A DNA stretch of 64,000 bases. It comes from Pseudomonas sp. GD03944. Lineage in GTDB: Bacteria > Pseudomonadota > Gammaproteobacteria > Pseudomonadales > Pseudomonadaceae. The position numbers and the translations under genes are program-made. The notes under the pieces were generated by a model, which was not told the DNA's origin, did no database searches, and was given only the letters and a program-made list of their open reading frames with translations. Below are positions 16,234-26,541 of the stretch, piece after piece (the stretch's first letter is position 1; the number at the start of each line of letters is the position of its first letter). The stretch spans positions 92,268 to 156,267 of the forward strand of contig NZ_JAOCAH010000012.1 of the NCBI RefSeq assembly GCF_029839275.1, given 5' to 3'.

Positions 16234-17166
16234 ATGGATCGCAATACCCTTCTGCTGTTCGCCGGTATCGGCGGCATCCTGCTCCTGGCGAGCATCATCG
16301 GGCGCGTGCTGAAATTCCGCGCAGGCAACGAACCCCACCCGGTCATCGACAACCTCAACGCGCGCATCAACGCCTGGTGGGTGATGGTGCTGGTGATCGG
16401 CTTCGCCTTTCTGTTCGGCAACGTCGGCGTGGTGGTGCTGTTCTACTGCGTGTCGTTCTACGCCCTGCGCGAGTTCATGACCCTGACACCGACCCGGCGC
16501 AGTGACTACCCGGCGCTGGTAGCCGCCTTCTACTTCGCGCTGCCGATGCAGTACCTGCTGGTGGGCATCGGCTGGTACGGCCTGTTCGCCATCTTCATCC
16601 CGGTCTACCTATTCCTGCTGCTACCAATCCTGTCGTCCCTGGGCGGCGACACCACGCGCTTCCTCGAGCGAACGTCCAAGGTGCAGTGGGGACTGATGAT
16701 CGCGGTGTATTGCATCTCCACCGTACCGGCGCTGCTGACCCTGGAGATCCCGGGTTACGAAGGGCGGCAGTTGCTGCTGATCGCCTGGCTGGTGATCGTG
16801 GTGCAACTGTCGGACGTGTTGCAGTACGTATGCGGCAAGCTCGCCGGGAAAACCAAGATCGCGCCCAACCTGTCACCCTCCAAGACCGTCGAAGGCTTCG
16901 TCGGTGGGGTAGCGCTGGCCACGCTGATTGGCGCGTCGCTGTGCTGGATCACGCCGTTTGCCTTCTGGCAGGCCGGGCTGTTCGCCCTGCTGGTCTGCCT
17001 GCTCGGCTTTGCCGGTGGCCTGGTGATGTCGGCGATCAAACGCGACCGCGGCGTGAAGGATTGGGGGCACATGATCGAGGGCCACGGCGGCATGCTCGAT
17101 CGCCTCGATTCGGTGTGTTTCGCCGCCCCGGTGTTCTTCCACATGGTGCGCTACTGGTGGGCCTGA
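16234..17166 (+). CDS. Phosphatidate cytidylyltransferase family protein (YnbB-like)
   Basis: Integral membrane CDP-diglyceride synthase, 310 aa, making CDP-diacylglycerol from phosphatidate and CTP. The signature is complete near residues 265-300: SAIKRDRGVKDWGHMIEGHG followed by GMLDRLDSV. An upstream QLSDVLQYVCGK segment matches the family pattern QxxDxxxYxxGK. About seven hydrophobic segments are visible. As last gene of the operon it would feed CDP-lipid to the first gene's product. It is separate from the usual cdsA, which lies in another gene context. Confidence 0.87.
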   Translation: MDRNTLLLFAGIGGILLLASIIGRVLKFRAGNEPHPVIDNLNARINAWWVMVLVIGFAFLFGNVGVVVLFYCVSFYALREFMTLTPTRRSDYPALVAAFYFALPMQYLLVGIGWYGLFAIFIPVYLFLLLPILSSLGGDTTRFLERTSKVQWGLMIAVYCISTVPALLTLEIPGYEGRQLLLIAWLVIVVQLSDVLQYVCGKLAGKTKIAPNLSPSKTVEGFVGGVALATLIGASLCWITPFAFWQAGLFALLVCLLGFAGGLVMSAIKRDRGVKDWGHMIEGHGGMLDRLDSVCFAAPVFFHMVRYWWA

Positions 17167-17197
17167 AGACACGTTGCGTAACTCACTGATTAAAAAC

Positions 17198-17225
17198 AAA
17201 AAACCCGGCCTAGGCCGGGTTTTTT
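17198..17225. terminator. Bidirectional Rho-independent terminator
   Basis: A near-perfect palindrome: six A, CCCGGCC, TA, GGCCGGG, six T. It lies between the convergent lipid operon (plus) and gyrB (minus) and has a U-tract in both directions, so it can end both transcripts. Confidence 0.93.
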
Positions 17226-17240
17226 ATTGGAGCGAGACCG

Positions 17241-19658
<2,418 letters not shown>

Positions 19659-19662
19659 GCCT

Positions 19663-20766
19663 TCACTCCCGATGGTCGTGGGTCTGGGTGATACAGCCAT
19701 GTTCCACGTGGAACATGGAAACCGGCGTATCCGTGCGCCAGCCTTCCCTCAACAATTCATGATCTACGCAGGTGATGAACACCTGGCAGTGCAAATCTTC
19801 CAGCAATCGGCACAATGCGAGCCGGTGCTGGTCATCCAGTTCTGACGGTAAGTCATCCACCAGATAGATACATTGGCCATGTTTGGCCTCGTTCACCAAA
19901 TGGCCCTGGGCAATCTTAAGGGCACATACCACTAACTTCTGCTGACCACGCGACAGTATTTCAGCCGCGTTGTGTGCGCCAAGTCGAAGGCGCAGATCCG
20001 CTCTTTGGGGACCAGACTGGGTGTGGCCAATCTGTTGATCACGAGAAAGAGACGACGCCAGCACTTCCTGAAGATCGCGCTCCTTGTCCCAACCTCGGTA
20101 GTAACTCAGGGTCAAACCACTCAGCTCGACCAACTCTCCAAGGGTGCGTTCGAATACTGGCTTAAGGGCCTGGATGTAGGCGCGCCGATAGCCGTCGATT
20201 TCATCGCTGGCAAGGCACAATTCGCGGTCCCAGGCCGCTTGCGAAGCGGCGTCAAGTGTACCACGGCGCAGCCATGAGTTCCGCTGTCGCAGGGCCTTCT
20301 GCAGGCGTTGCCACGCCGGCAGGAAACGAGGTTCCACGTGGAACACTCCCCAATCGAGAAACTGTCGGCGAATCTTGGGGGCACCTTCGAGGAGCCTAAA
20401 GCTGTCTGGGTTGATCAGTTGCAACGGCAGCAGTTCAGCCAATTGAGCGGCGCTACGCGCGTTCTGCCCATCGATGCGAATCTGGAATTCGCCCTGACGA
20501 TCGCGGGAAATTCCAAGGTTGCTCTGGCGTTGATCCGCGAGCTGGACCTGACCGAAAACCGTACAGGCGAGTTGCTCATACTGAATGACCGGAAGCAAAC
20601 GGGCACTGCGAAACGAACGCGCCAAGCCAAGCAGATGGATGGCTTCCAGCACGCTGGTTTTGCCGCTGCCATTGGCGCCGTGGAGGATGTTGATACGCGG
20701 GGAGGGGGAGAGTGTCACCGGGTGCAGGTTACGCACCGCGGTGACAGTGACGCGGGTGAGAGACAT
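19663..20766 (-). CDS. recF: DNA replication and repair protein RecF
   Basis: SMC-like ATPase that helps load RecA at gapped DNA, 367 aa. Walker A is HGANGSGKTSVLEAI near residues 30-45. The signature motif is in EILSRGQQKLVV, and Walker B is IYLVDDLPSELD. The gene is 8 bases downstream of dnaN and 4 bases upstream of gyrB. Two parS sites (19700-19715 and 20330-20345) are embedded in its coding sequence, each encoding the tripeptide FHVE context, so the protein sequence is constrained by centromere function. Confidence 0.97.
   Translation of the reverse strand: MSLTRVTVTAVRNLHPVTLSPSPRINILHGANGSGKTSVLEAIHLLGLARSFRSARLLPVIQYEQLACTVFGQVQLADQRQSNLGISRDRQGEFQIRIDGQNARSAAQLAELLPLQLINPDSFRLLEGAPKIRRQFLDWGVFHVEPRFLPAWQRLQKALRQRNSWLRRGTLDAASQAAWDRELCLASDEIDGYRRAYIQALKPVFERTLGELVELSGLTLSYYRGWDKERDLQEVLASSLSRDQQIGHTQSGPQRADLRLRLGAHNAAEILSRGQQKLVVCALKIAQGHLVNEAKHGQCIYLVDDLPSELDDQHRLALCRLLEDLHCQVFITCVDHELLREGWRTDTPVSMFHVEHGCITQTHDHRE
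19700..19715. other. parS: parS centromere site (perfect 16-bp palindrome)
   Basis: TGTTCCACGTGGAACA is the exact consensus ParB-binding site. It lies within the 3' end of recF, about 4 kb from the dnaA-rpmH origin and 11 kb from parAB. ParB bound here would nucleate the partition complex that segregates the origin. Confidence 0.95.
20330..20345. other. parS: parS centromere site (15 of 16 match)
   Basis: GGTTCCACGTGGAACA differs from the consensus only in the outermost base. It lies in the middle of recF, 630 bp from the perfect site. The pair probably forms one ParB-loading region. Confidence 0.9.
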
Positions 20767-20774
20767 TGAAGCGG

Positions 20775-21878
20775 TTACAGGCGCATCGGCATAACGACGT
20801 ACGCGGAATCGTCGTTGTCAGCTTCCTGTACCAGTGCGCTGCTGTTCGCATCGGAAAGAATCAGTCGCACCTGCTCGGTGGTCATCACACCCAGCACGTC
20901 CAGCAGGTAGCTGACGTTGAAACCGATCTCCAGCGCCGAGCCGTTGTAGTCTACGGCGATCTCTTCTTCCGCTTCTTCCTGCTCCGGGTTGTTCGCCTGG
21001 ATTTTCAGCAGGCCGGCAGCCAACTGCAGACGGATACCACGGTACTTCTCGTTGGACAGAATTGCGGTACGGCTGAACGCTTCGCGCAAGCCCTGACGAT
21101 CGGCCACCACCAGCTTGTCGCCACCACGCGGCAATACACGCTCGTAATCCGGGAACTTGCCGTCGACCAGCTTGGAGGTGAAGGTGAATTCGCCAGTGGT
21201 TGCACGGATGTGGTGCTGACCCAGCACGATGCTGACGCTGCCGTCCTGTTCGGTCAGCAGGCGGGCCAGCTCGAGAATACCTTTGCGCGGCACGATGACC
21301 TGGTGACGCTCGACCTGTTCGATGGCGGCTTCCATCGAGCACATGGCCAGGCGGTGGCCGTCGGTGGCGACAGCGCGGAGCACACCGCTCTGCACTTCCA
21401 GCAGCATGCCGTTCAGGTAATAACGCACGTCCTGCTGCGCCATGGCGAAACTGGTGCGCTCGATCAGGCGACGCAGCTTGCTCTGCACCAGGCTGAAGGT
21501 CAGGGAGCCCGGGCCTTCTTCAACGGTCGGGAAATCGTTGGCCGGCAGGGTGGACAGGGTGAAACGGCTGCGACCGGCTTTCACCAGCAACTTCTGGTCG
21601 TCGACGCGGATGTCGATCAGCGCGTCGCTCGGCAGGCTTTTGCAGATGTCCATGAGCTTGCGCGCCGGTACGGTGATTTCGCCCGGTTCCGCGGCATCTT
21701 CCAGGGTGACGCGTCCAACCAGTTCGACTTCGAGGTCGGTACCGGTGAGCGACAGTTGCTGGCCTTCAACTACCAGCAGCACGTTTGAGAGAACCGGCAA
21801 GGTCTGGCGGCGTTCCACGACGCCGGCGACCAGTTGCAGGGGTTTCAACAGGGCTTCGCGTTGAATGGTGAAGTGCAT
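20775..21878 (-). CDS. dnaN: DNA polymerase III beta subunit (sliding clamp)
   Basis: Ring-forming processivity clamp, 367 aa, the standard length. It opens MHFTIQREALLKPLQLVAGV and ends with the conserved MPMRL. The typical stretches EITVPARKLMDICKSLP and RYYLNGMLLEV are present; three similar domains of about 120 residues can be followed. It sits between dnaA and recF, 31 and 8 bases away respectively, in the usual origin order. Confidence 0.98.
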   Translation of the reverse strand: MHFTIQREALLKPLQLVAGVVERRQTLPVLSNVLLVVEGQQLSLTGTDLEVELVGRVTLEDAAEPGEITVPARKLMDICKSLPSDALIDIRVDDQKLLVKAGRSRFTLSTLPANDFPTVEEGPGSLTFSLVQSKLRRLIERTSFAMAQQDVRYYLNGMLLEVQSGVLRAVATDGHRLAMCSMEAAIEQVERHQVIVPRKGILELARLLTEQDGSVSIVLGQHHIRATTGEFTFTSKLVDGKFPDYERVLPRGGDKLVVADRQGLREAFSRTAILSNEKYRGIRLQLAAGLLKIQANNPEQEEAEEEIAVDYNGSALEIGFNVSYLLDVLGVMTTEQVRLILSDANSSALVQEADNDDSAYVVMPMRL

Positions 21879-21909
21879 GGTCTAGTCCCTTGCCTCGTGG
21901 AGTTGCGTA

Positions 21910-23376
21910 TTAGGTTGTCAGTGTACGCAGCAGGTTCTTGTAGTCCTCGCGGATGTCCGCGTCGGATTCCCTAAGTTCAGCAATCTTACGGCATGCATGC
22001 AATACCGTGGTGTGATCGCGGCCGCCGAAGGCATCGCCAATTTCCGGCAGGCTGTGGTTGGTCAGTTCCTTCGACAGCGCCATGGCGACCTGCCGTGGTC
22101 GGGCGATGGAGCGCGAGCGCCGCTTGGAGAGCAGATCGGAAATCTTGATCTTGTAGTACTCGGCCACGGTGCGCTGGATGTTGTCGATACTGACCAGCTT
22201 GTCTTGCAGCGCCAACAGGTCCTTCAGGGATTCGCGAATCAACTCGATGGTGATGTCGCGGCCCATGAAGTGAGAGTGGGCGATGACTCGTTTCAATGCA
22301 CCTTCCAGCTCACGCACGTTGGAACGAATGCGCTGAGCGATGAAGAAGGCGGCATCATGGGGCAGGTCGATCTTGGCCTGGTCGGCCTTCTTCATCAGGA
22401 TCGCCACCCGGGTTTCCAGCTCCGGTGGCTCGACCGCCACCGTCAGGCCCCAGCCGAAACGCGACTTGAGGCGTTCTTCCAGGCCTTCGATTTCCTTCGG
22501 ATACCGATCGCTGGTGAGGATCACCTGCTGGCCGCCTTCAAGCAGTGCGTTGAAGGTGTGGAAGAATTCTTCCTGGGAGCGTTCCTTCTTGGCGAAGAAC
22601 TGAATGTCATCGATCAGCAGTGCGTCCACCGACCGGTAGAAACGCTTGAACTCGTTGATGGCATTCAGTTGCAGCGCCTTGACCATGTCGGCCACGAAAC
22701 GCTCGGAATGCAGGTACACGACCTTGGCGTTCGGGTTCTTCTGCAGCAGGTGGTTGCCCACCGCGTGCATCAGGTGCGTCTTGCCGAGGCCGACGCCACC
22801 GTACAGGAACAGCGGGTTGTAACCGTGCTTGGGATTATCGGCGACCTGCCAGGCAGCCGCGCGGGCCAACTGGTTCGACTTGCCTTCCACGAAGTTGTCG
22901 AAGGTGAAGGTACGGTTCAGGTAACTGGTGTGCTTGAGCGCACCCTCGACCTGAACCGAACGCTCGGTACGGACCGGCTGGACAGCAGGCTGAGCCATGG
23001 AATCGAAGCGCGCACGGGACGGTTCCTGCTGCGCGTACATGTCCACCTGAGTGGTGGGCATCGCGGCAAGCGGCGTTTCGACCTTGGCAGGCGCTGGCGA
23101 AGGCGTTATCGCAGCACGCGGTGCGGAACTGCGTTTGCTGCCTATTAATAAGGACAGGGCAGGCACCAGGCCGTTGGTCCGTTCGGACAGCAGCTCGAGC
23201 AGACGACTCAGGTACTTTTCATTCACCCAGTCGAGCACGAAACGGTTGGGTGCATAGACACGGAGCTCGTCGCCTTCGGCTTCGACCTGCAGTGGACGGA
23301 TCCAGGTGTTGAATTGCTGGGCAGGCAGTTCGTCACGTAGAAGCTCTACGCACTGCTGCCAAAGTTCCACGGACAC
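21910..23376 (-). CDS. dnaA: Chromosomal replication initiator protein DnaA
   Basis: AAA+ initiator that binds DnaA boxes and melts the origin, 488 aa. Domain I covers about 1-85 (ELWQQCVELLRDELPAQQFN). A Pro/Ala-rich linker follows to about residue 150. Domain III has Walker A GGVGLGKTHL, Walker B ALLIDDIQF and the sensor stretch ILTSDRYPKEI. Domain IV carries the DnaA-box reading signature GGRDHTTVLHACRKI. The gene is transcribed away from the DnaA-box region upstream and heads the dnaN-recF-gyrB cluster. Confidence 0.98.
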   Translation of the reverse strand: MSVELWQQCVELLRDELPAQQFNTWIRPLQVEAEGDELRVYAPNRFVLDWVNEKYLSRLLELLSERTNGLVPALSLLIGSKRSSAPRAAITPSPAPAKVETPLAAMPTTQVDMYAQQEPSRARFDSMAQPAVQPVRTERSVQVEGALKHTSYLNRTFTFDNFVEGKSNQLARAAAWQVADNPKHGYNPLFLYGGVGLGKTHLMHAVGNHLLQKNPNAKVVYLHSERFVADMVKALQLNAINEFKRFYRSVDALLIDDIQFFAKKERSQEEFFHTFNALLEGGQQVILTSDRYPKEIEGLEERLKSRFGWGLTVAVEPPELETRVAILMKKADQAKIDLPHDAAFFIAQRIRSNVRELEGALKRVIAHSHFMGRDITIELIRESLKDLLALQDKLVSIDNIQRTVAEYYKIKISDLLSKRRSRSIARPRQVAMALSKELTNHSLPEIGDAFGGRDHTTVLHACRKIAELRESDADIREDYKNLLRTLTT

Positions 23377-23810
23377 TGATATCCCCTAAATCTGGAGGCT
23401 TCGACGCCAAAAAACAGCGGTCATTGTAGCCGCCAACGCCAGAGTTATCCACACGAAAACGATTTTATGGCCAAGTAAAATCAAGATGTTATGACTTTAC
23501 GGGCCATCAGAACGCCGCCCGGGAAGTCTGTGGATAACCGCCCCTGAGCGCTCGGGACAACCCCAGGGATAACCCGGTTGAAAACCTGGCTGTGGGTAAT
23601 TTCGCCTTTCATCCTCAGCTTATGCGCGGCAAAACCACAAGCCTGGCACCGTTTTCTGACAGACTTACCCTTGCCTGGAAGCTCCGCCGTTCCTGGCTTC
23701 TGATGAGTTATGCACAGACGAAGGCTGCCCTAAGCATTACTAACACTTCTATCCTCTTTAAACATTCTCTTCTTTATATTTCATAATTCACTCGAATGAC
23801 TGGTTGGAAA
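23377..23810. other. oriC: Chromosomal replication origin region (oriC) between dnaA and rpmH
   Basis: The gap between divergent dnaA and rpmH holds perfect DnaA boxes TTATCCACA at 23445-23453 (plus) and TGTGGATAA at 23529-23537 (minus). It also has TTATGCACA at 23708-23716 (plus) and a one-mismatch box TGTGGGTAA at 23591-23599. An AT-rich stretch at about 23735-23800 next to rpmH is a candidate unwinding element. Cloned pseudomonad origins come from this interval. The dnaA promoter must also lie here. Confidence 0.88.
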
Positions 23811-23839
23811 TTGACCTGACCCTCGGCTTTCTCTACAAT
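23811..23839 (+). promoter_or_regulatory. Sigma-70 promoter of rpmH
   Basis: TTGACC at 23811-23816 and TACAAT at 23834-23839 are separated by 17 bases, an almost ideal vegetative promoter. The rpmH start codon follows 60 bases downstream. Confidence 0.82.
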
Positions 23840-23899
23840 CGCCGGTCTCTTAAAACGGGGGCCATTCCGGCCCGTAGTCGACCACCCAGGTAACGCACC

Positions 23900-24034
23900 A
23901 TGAAACGCACTTTCCAACCCAGCACCATCAAGCGCGCTCGCACCCACGGTTTCCGTGCCCGTATGGCCACCAAGAACGGCCGTGCTGTCCTGTCGCGTCG
24001 TCGCGCCAAGGGCCGCAAGCGTCTGACTGTCTAA
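23900..24034 (+). CDS. rpmH: 50S ribosomal protein L34
   Basis: A 44-residue basic protein, MKRTFQPSTIKRARTHGFRA and so on, ending KGRKRLTV, which is the full L34 sequence pattern. It is a component of the large ribosomal subunit. It is the first gene to the right of the origin and is followed 12 bases later by rnpA, the standard arrangement. Confidence 0.98.
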   Translation: MKRTFQPSTIKRARTHGFRARMATKNGRAVLSRRRAKGRKRLTV

Positions 24035-24046
24035 TCATTCAGTCTT

Positions 24047-24451
24047 GTGGTGAGTCGAGGCTTCGGCCGGGAAAAGCGTCTGCTAACTCCCCGGCAATTC
24101 AAGGCAGTCTTCGACTCCCCCAGCGGCAAAGCGCCGGGCAGAAATGTCCTGCTGCTTGCGCGTGATAACGACCTCGATCATCCCCGGCTAGGGCTGGTGA
24201 TCGGAAAAAAGAGCGTCAAGCTCTCGGTCGAGCGCAATCGCCTGAAACGCCAGATCCGCGAGTCGTTCCGACTGAATCAGGAAACCCTGACCGGTTGGGA
24301 CATCGTGGTGGTCGCGCGTAAGGGCCTCGGCGATCTGGATAACCCCGAACTCGCTCAACAGTTCGGCAAACTCTGGAAACGCCTGGCACGCAGCAAGCCG
24401 ACCCCGCAAGCGCCTGCCCAAAGTGGGGTGAACGACAGTCCCCATGCGTAA
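24047..24451 (+). CDS. rnpA: Ribonuclease P protein component
   Basis: Protein subunit that assists the catalytic RNA of RNase P in tRNA 5' maturation, 134 aa. The signature SVERNRLKRQIRESFR contains the RNR motif, and PRLGLVIGKKSVKLSV precedes it. Two adjacent GTG codons at 24047 and 24050 can serve as start; the first is listed. The C-terminal 20 residues are low-complexity and poorly conserved. It overlaps yidD by eight bases. Confidence 0.96.
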   Translation: MVSRGFGREKRLLTPRQFKAVFDSPSGKAPGRNVLLLARDNDLDHPRLGLVIGKKSVKLSVERNRLKRQIRESFRLNQETLTGWDIVVVARKGLGDLDNPELAQQFGKLWKRLARSKPTPQAPAQSGVNDSPHA

Positions 24452-24689
24452 ACTGGCCCTCGCTTCAATCCAGTTCTACCGCTACGCCATCAGCCCCCTG
24501 ATGGCCAGTCACTGTCGTTTCTACCCCAGCTGTTCCTGCTACGCGCATGAAGCCATCGAGCAACACGGCTTCGTGCGGGGTGGCTGGCTGACCGTTCGCA
24601 GGCTCGGCCGCTGTCATCCCTGGAATCCCGGTGGCTACGACCCGGTTCCCCCCGCGAAAAATTCCCGTTCCTCTTCGATGGCCGAATAA
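24444..24689 (+). CDS. yidD: Membrane protein insertion efficiency factor YidD
   Basis: An 81-aa amphipathic protein found between rnpA and yidC in most bacteria and thought to assist YidC-dependent membrane insertion. The family hallmark CRFYPSCSCYAHEAIEQHG is present, followed by RLGRCHPWNPGGYDPVP. It overlaps rnpA and ends two bases before yidC, so the genes are probably coupled. Confidence 0.96.
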   Translation: MRKLALASIQFYRYAISPLMASHCRFYPSCSCYAHEAIEQHGFVRGGWLTVRRLGRCHPWNPGGYDPVPPAKNSRSSSMAE

Positions 24690-24691
24690 TC

Positions 24692-26467
24692 ATGGATATT
24701 CAACGCTCGATCCTGATCGTCGCCCTGGCAATCGTGTCCTACATGCTGGTTCTGCAGTGGAACCAGGATTATGGCCAGGCTGCCCTGCCGACTCAGAATG
24801 CCGCAGCCAGTAGTTCCGTACCAGGTTTGCCGGATACCCCAACTGCACCCGCTGCACTGGGCAACGACATTCCTTCTGCCGTGGCAACCGAGCCAAGCGC
24901 TGCCGCCGTGGCACCGACCGCCGTCAGCGACCAGTTGATCCGGGTTAAGACCGATGTCCTCGACCTGGCCATCGATCCGCGCGGTGGCGATATCGTGCAG
25001 CTCACCCTGCCGCAGTACCCGCGCCGTCAGGATCGTCCGGATGTTCCGTTCCAGCTGTTCGACAACGGCAACGAGCGTACCTACCTGGCGCAGAGCGGTC
25101 TGATTGGCAGCAATGCCCCGGACAAATCCAGCGGCCGTGCCCTGTGGAGCAGCGAAAAGTCGCAGTACGCGCTGGCTGAAGGCCAGGACCAGCTGGTGGT
25201 CGACCTGACCTACACCGAAGGTAACGTCAATTACATCAAGCGTTTCACCTTCAAGCGTGGCCTGAACGCCGAGTGTTCGGCCAAGGAACAGCAGACCAAG
25301 AAACCGGGCTGCATCGATCCTTCGTCTTACCAGGTCGACATCAAGTACCTGATCGACAACCAGAGCGAACAGGCCTGGAGCGGCAACTTCTTCGCCCAGC
25401 TCAAGCGTGATGGCAGCGGTGATCCGTCTTCGACCACGGCTACCGGTACCGCGACCTACCTGGGTGGTGCCGTCTGGACCCCGGGCGAGCCGTACAAGAA
25501 GATCTCGATCAAGGACATCGACAAGCAGGACGAGAAGCGCCGCGAAGGCAACCCGAACGCCTGGTACAAGGAAAACGTCGAAGGTGGCTGGGTCGCCTGG
25601 CTGCAACACTACTTCGTGACCGCCTGGATTCCTTCGAAGGACAGCACCAACCAGGTGCAGAGCCGCAAGGACACCCAGGGCAACTACATCGTCGGCTTTA
25701 CCGGTCAGACCCTGCAGGTCGCACCGGGCAGCAAAGGCGAAGTCGGCGCAATCCTGTACGCCGGTCCGAAAATTCAGGGTCACCTGAAAACCCTGTCCCC
25801 GGGGCTCGAACTGACCGTCGACTACGGCATCCTGTGGTTCCTCGCCCAGCCGATCTTCTGGCTGCTGGAAGTCATCCACGGCATGTTGGGCAACTGGGGC
25901 TGGTCGATCATTGCCCTGACCGTCATCATCAAGCTGATCTTCTTCCCGCTGTCCGCGGCCAGCTACAAGTCGATGGCACGCATGCGCGCCGTATCGCCGA
26001 AGCTGCAGGCCCTGAAGGAACAGTTCGGTGACGATCGCCAGAAGATGTCCCAGGCGATGATGGAGCTGTACAAGAAAGAGAAGATCAACCCGCTGGGCGG
26101 CTGCCTGCCGATCCTGGTGCAGATGCCGGTCTTCCTGGCACTCTACTGGGTGCTGCTGGAAAGCGTCGAGATGCGCCAGGCGCCCTGGCTGCTGTGGATC
26201 ACCGACCTGTCGATCAAGGATCCGTTCTTCATCCTGCCGATCATCATGGGCGCCACGATGTTCATCCAGCAGCAGTTGAACCCGACGCCGCCGGATCCGA
26301 TGCAGGCCCGGGTACTGAAGCTGATGCCAATCATCTTCACCTTCTTCTTCCTGTGGTTCCCGGCTGGTCTGGTCCTGTACTGGGTCGTCAACAACGTCCT
26401 GTCGATCGCGCAGCAGTGGTACATTACCCGCAAGATCGAAGCAGCAGCGAAGGCCGCAGCCGCCTGA
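24692..26467 (+). CDS. yidC: Membrane protein insertase YidC
   Basis: Inner-membrane insertase/chaperone, 591 aa. An N-terminal membrane anchor (SILIVALAIVSYMLVLQW) is followed by an Ala/Pro/Thr-rich linker and the periplasmic beta-sandwich domain (about 90-370). The conserved insertase core follows with its five membrane segments, including GWSIIALTVIIKLIFFPL, LPILVQMPVFLALYWVL and FPAGLVLYWVVNN. It is a little longer than many homologues because of the linker and an inserted loop with two cysteines (ECSAKEQQTKKPGC). Confidence 0.97.
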   Translation: MDIQRSILIVALAIVSYMLVLQWNQDYGQAALPTQNAAASSSVPGLPDTPTAPAALGNDIPSAVATEPSAAAVAPTAVSDQLIRVKTDVLDLAIDPRGGDIVQLTLPQYPRRQDRPDVPFQLFDNGNERTYLAQSGLIGSNAPDKSSGRALWSSEKSQYALAEGQDQLVVDLTYTEGNVNYIKRFTFKRGLNAECSAKEQQTKKPGCIDPSSYQVDIKYLIDNQSEQAWSGNFFAQLKRDGSGDPSSTTATGTATYLGGAVWTPGEPYKKISIKDIDKQDEKRREGNPNAWYKENVEGGWVAWLQHYFVTAWIPSKDSTNQVQSRKDTQGNYIVGFTGQTLQVAPGSKGEVGAILYAGPKIQGHLKTLSPGLELTVDYGILWFLAQPIFWLLEVIHGMLGNWGWSIIALTVIIKLIFFPLSAASYKSMARMRAVSPKLQALKEQFGDDRQKMSQAMMELYKKEKINPLGGCLPILVQMPVFLALYWVLLESVEMRQAPWLLWITDLSIKDPFFILPIIMGATMFIQQQLNPTPPDPMQARVLKLMPIIFTFFFLWFPAGLVLYWVVNNVLSIAQQWYITRKIEAAAKAAAA

Positions 26468-26491
26468 TCGGCTAACGCTTCTACGCTATGA

Positions 26492-26517
26492 AAGACGCCC
26501 CCGCTGTGGGGCGTCTT
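26492..26517 (+). terminator. Stem-loop terminator between yidC and mnmE
   Basis: AAGACGCCCC and GGGGCGTCTT form a perfect 10-bp stem with a 6-base loop, placed 24 bases after yidC and 24 bases before the mnmE start. The trailing T-run is short (CTTGCT), so termination may be partial and allow read-through to mnmE. Confidence 0.7.
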
Positions 26518-26541
26518 GCTATCCGCCATTCGGAGTCGAGC

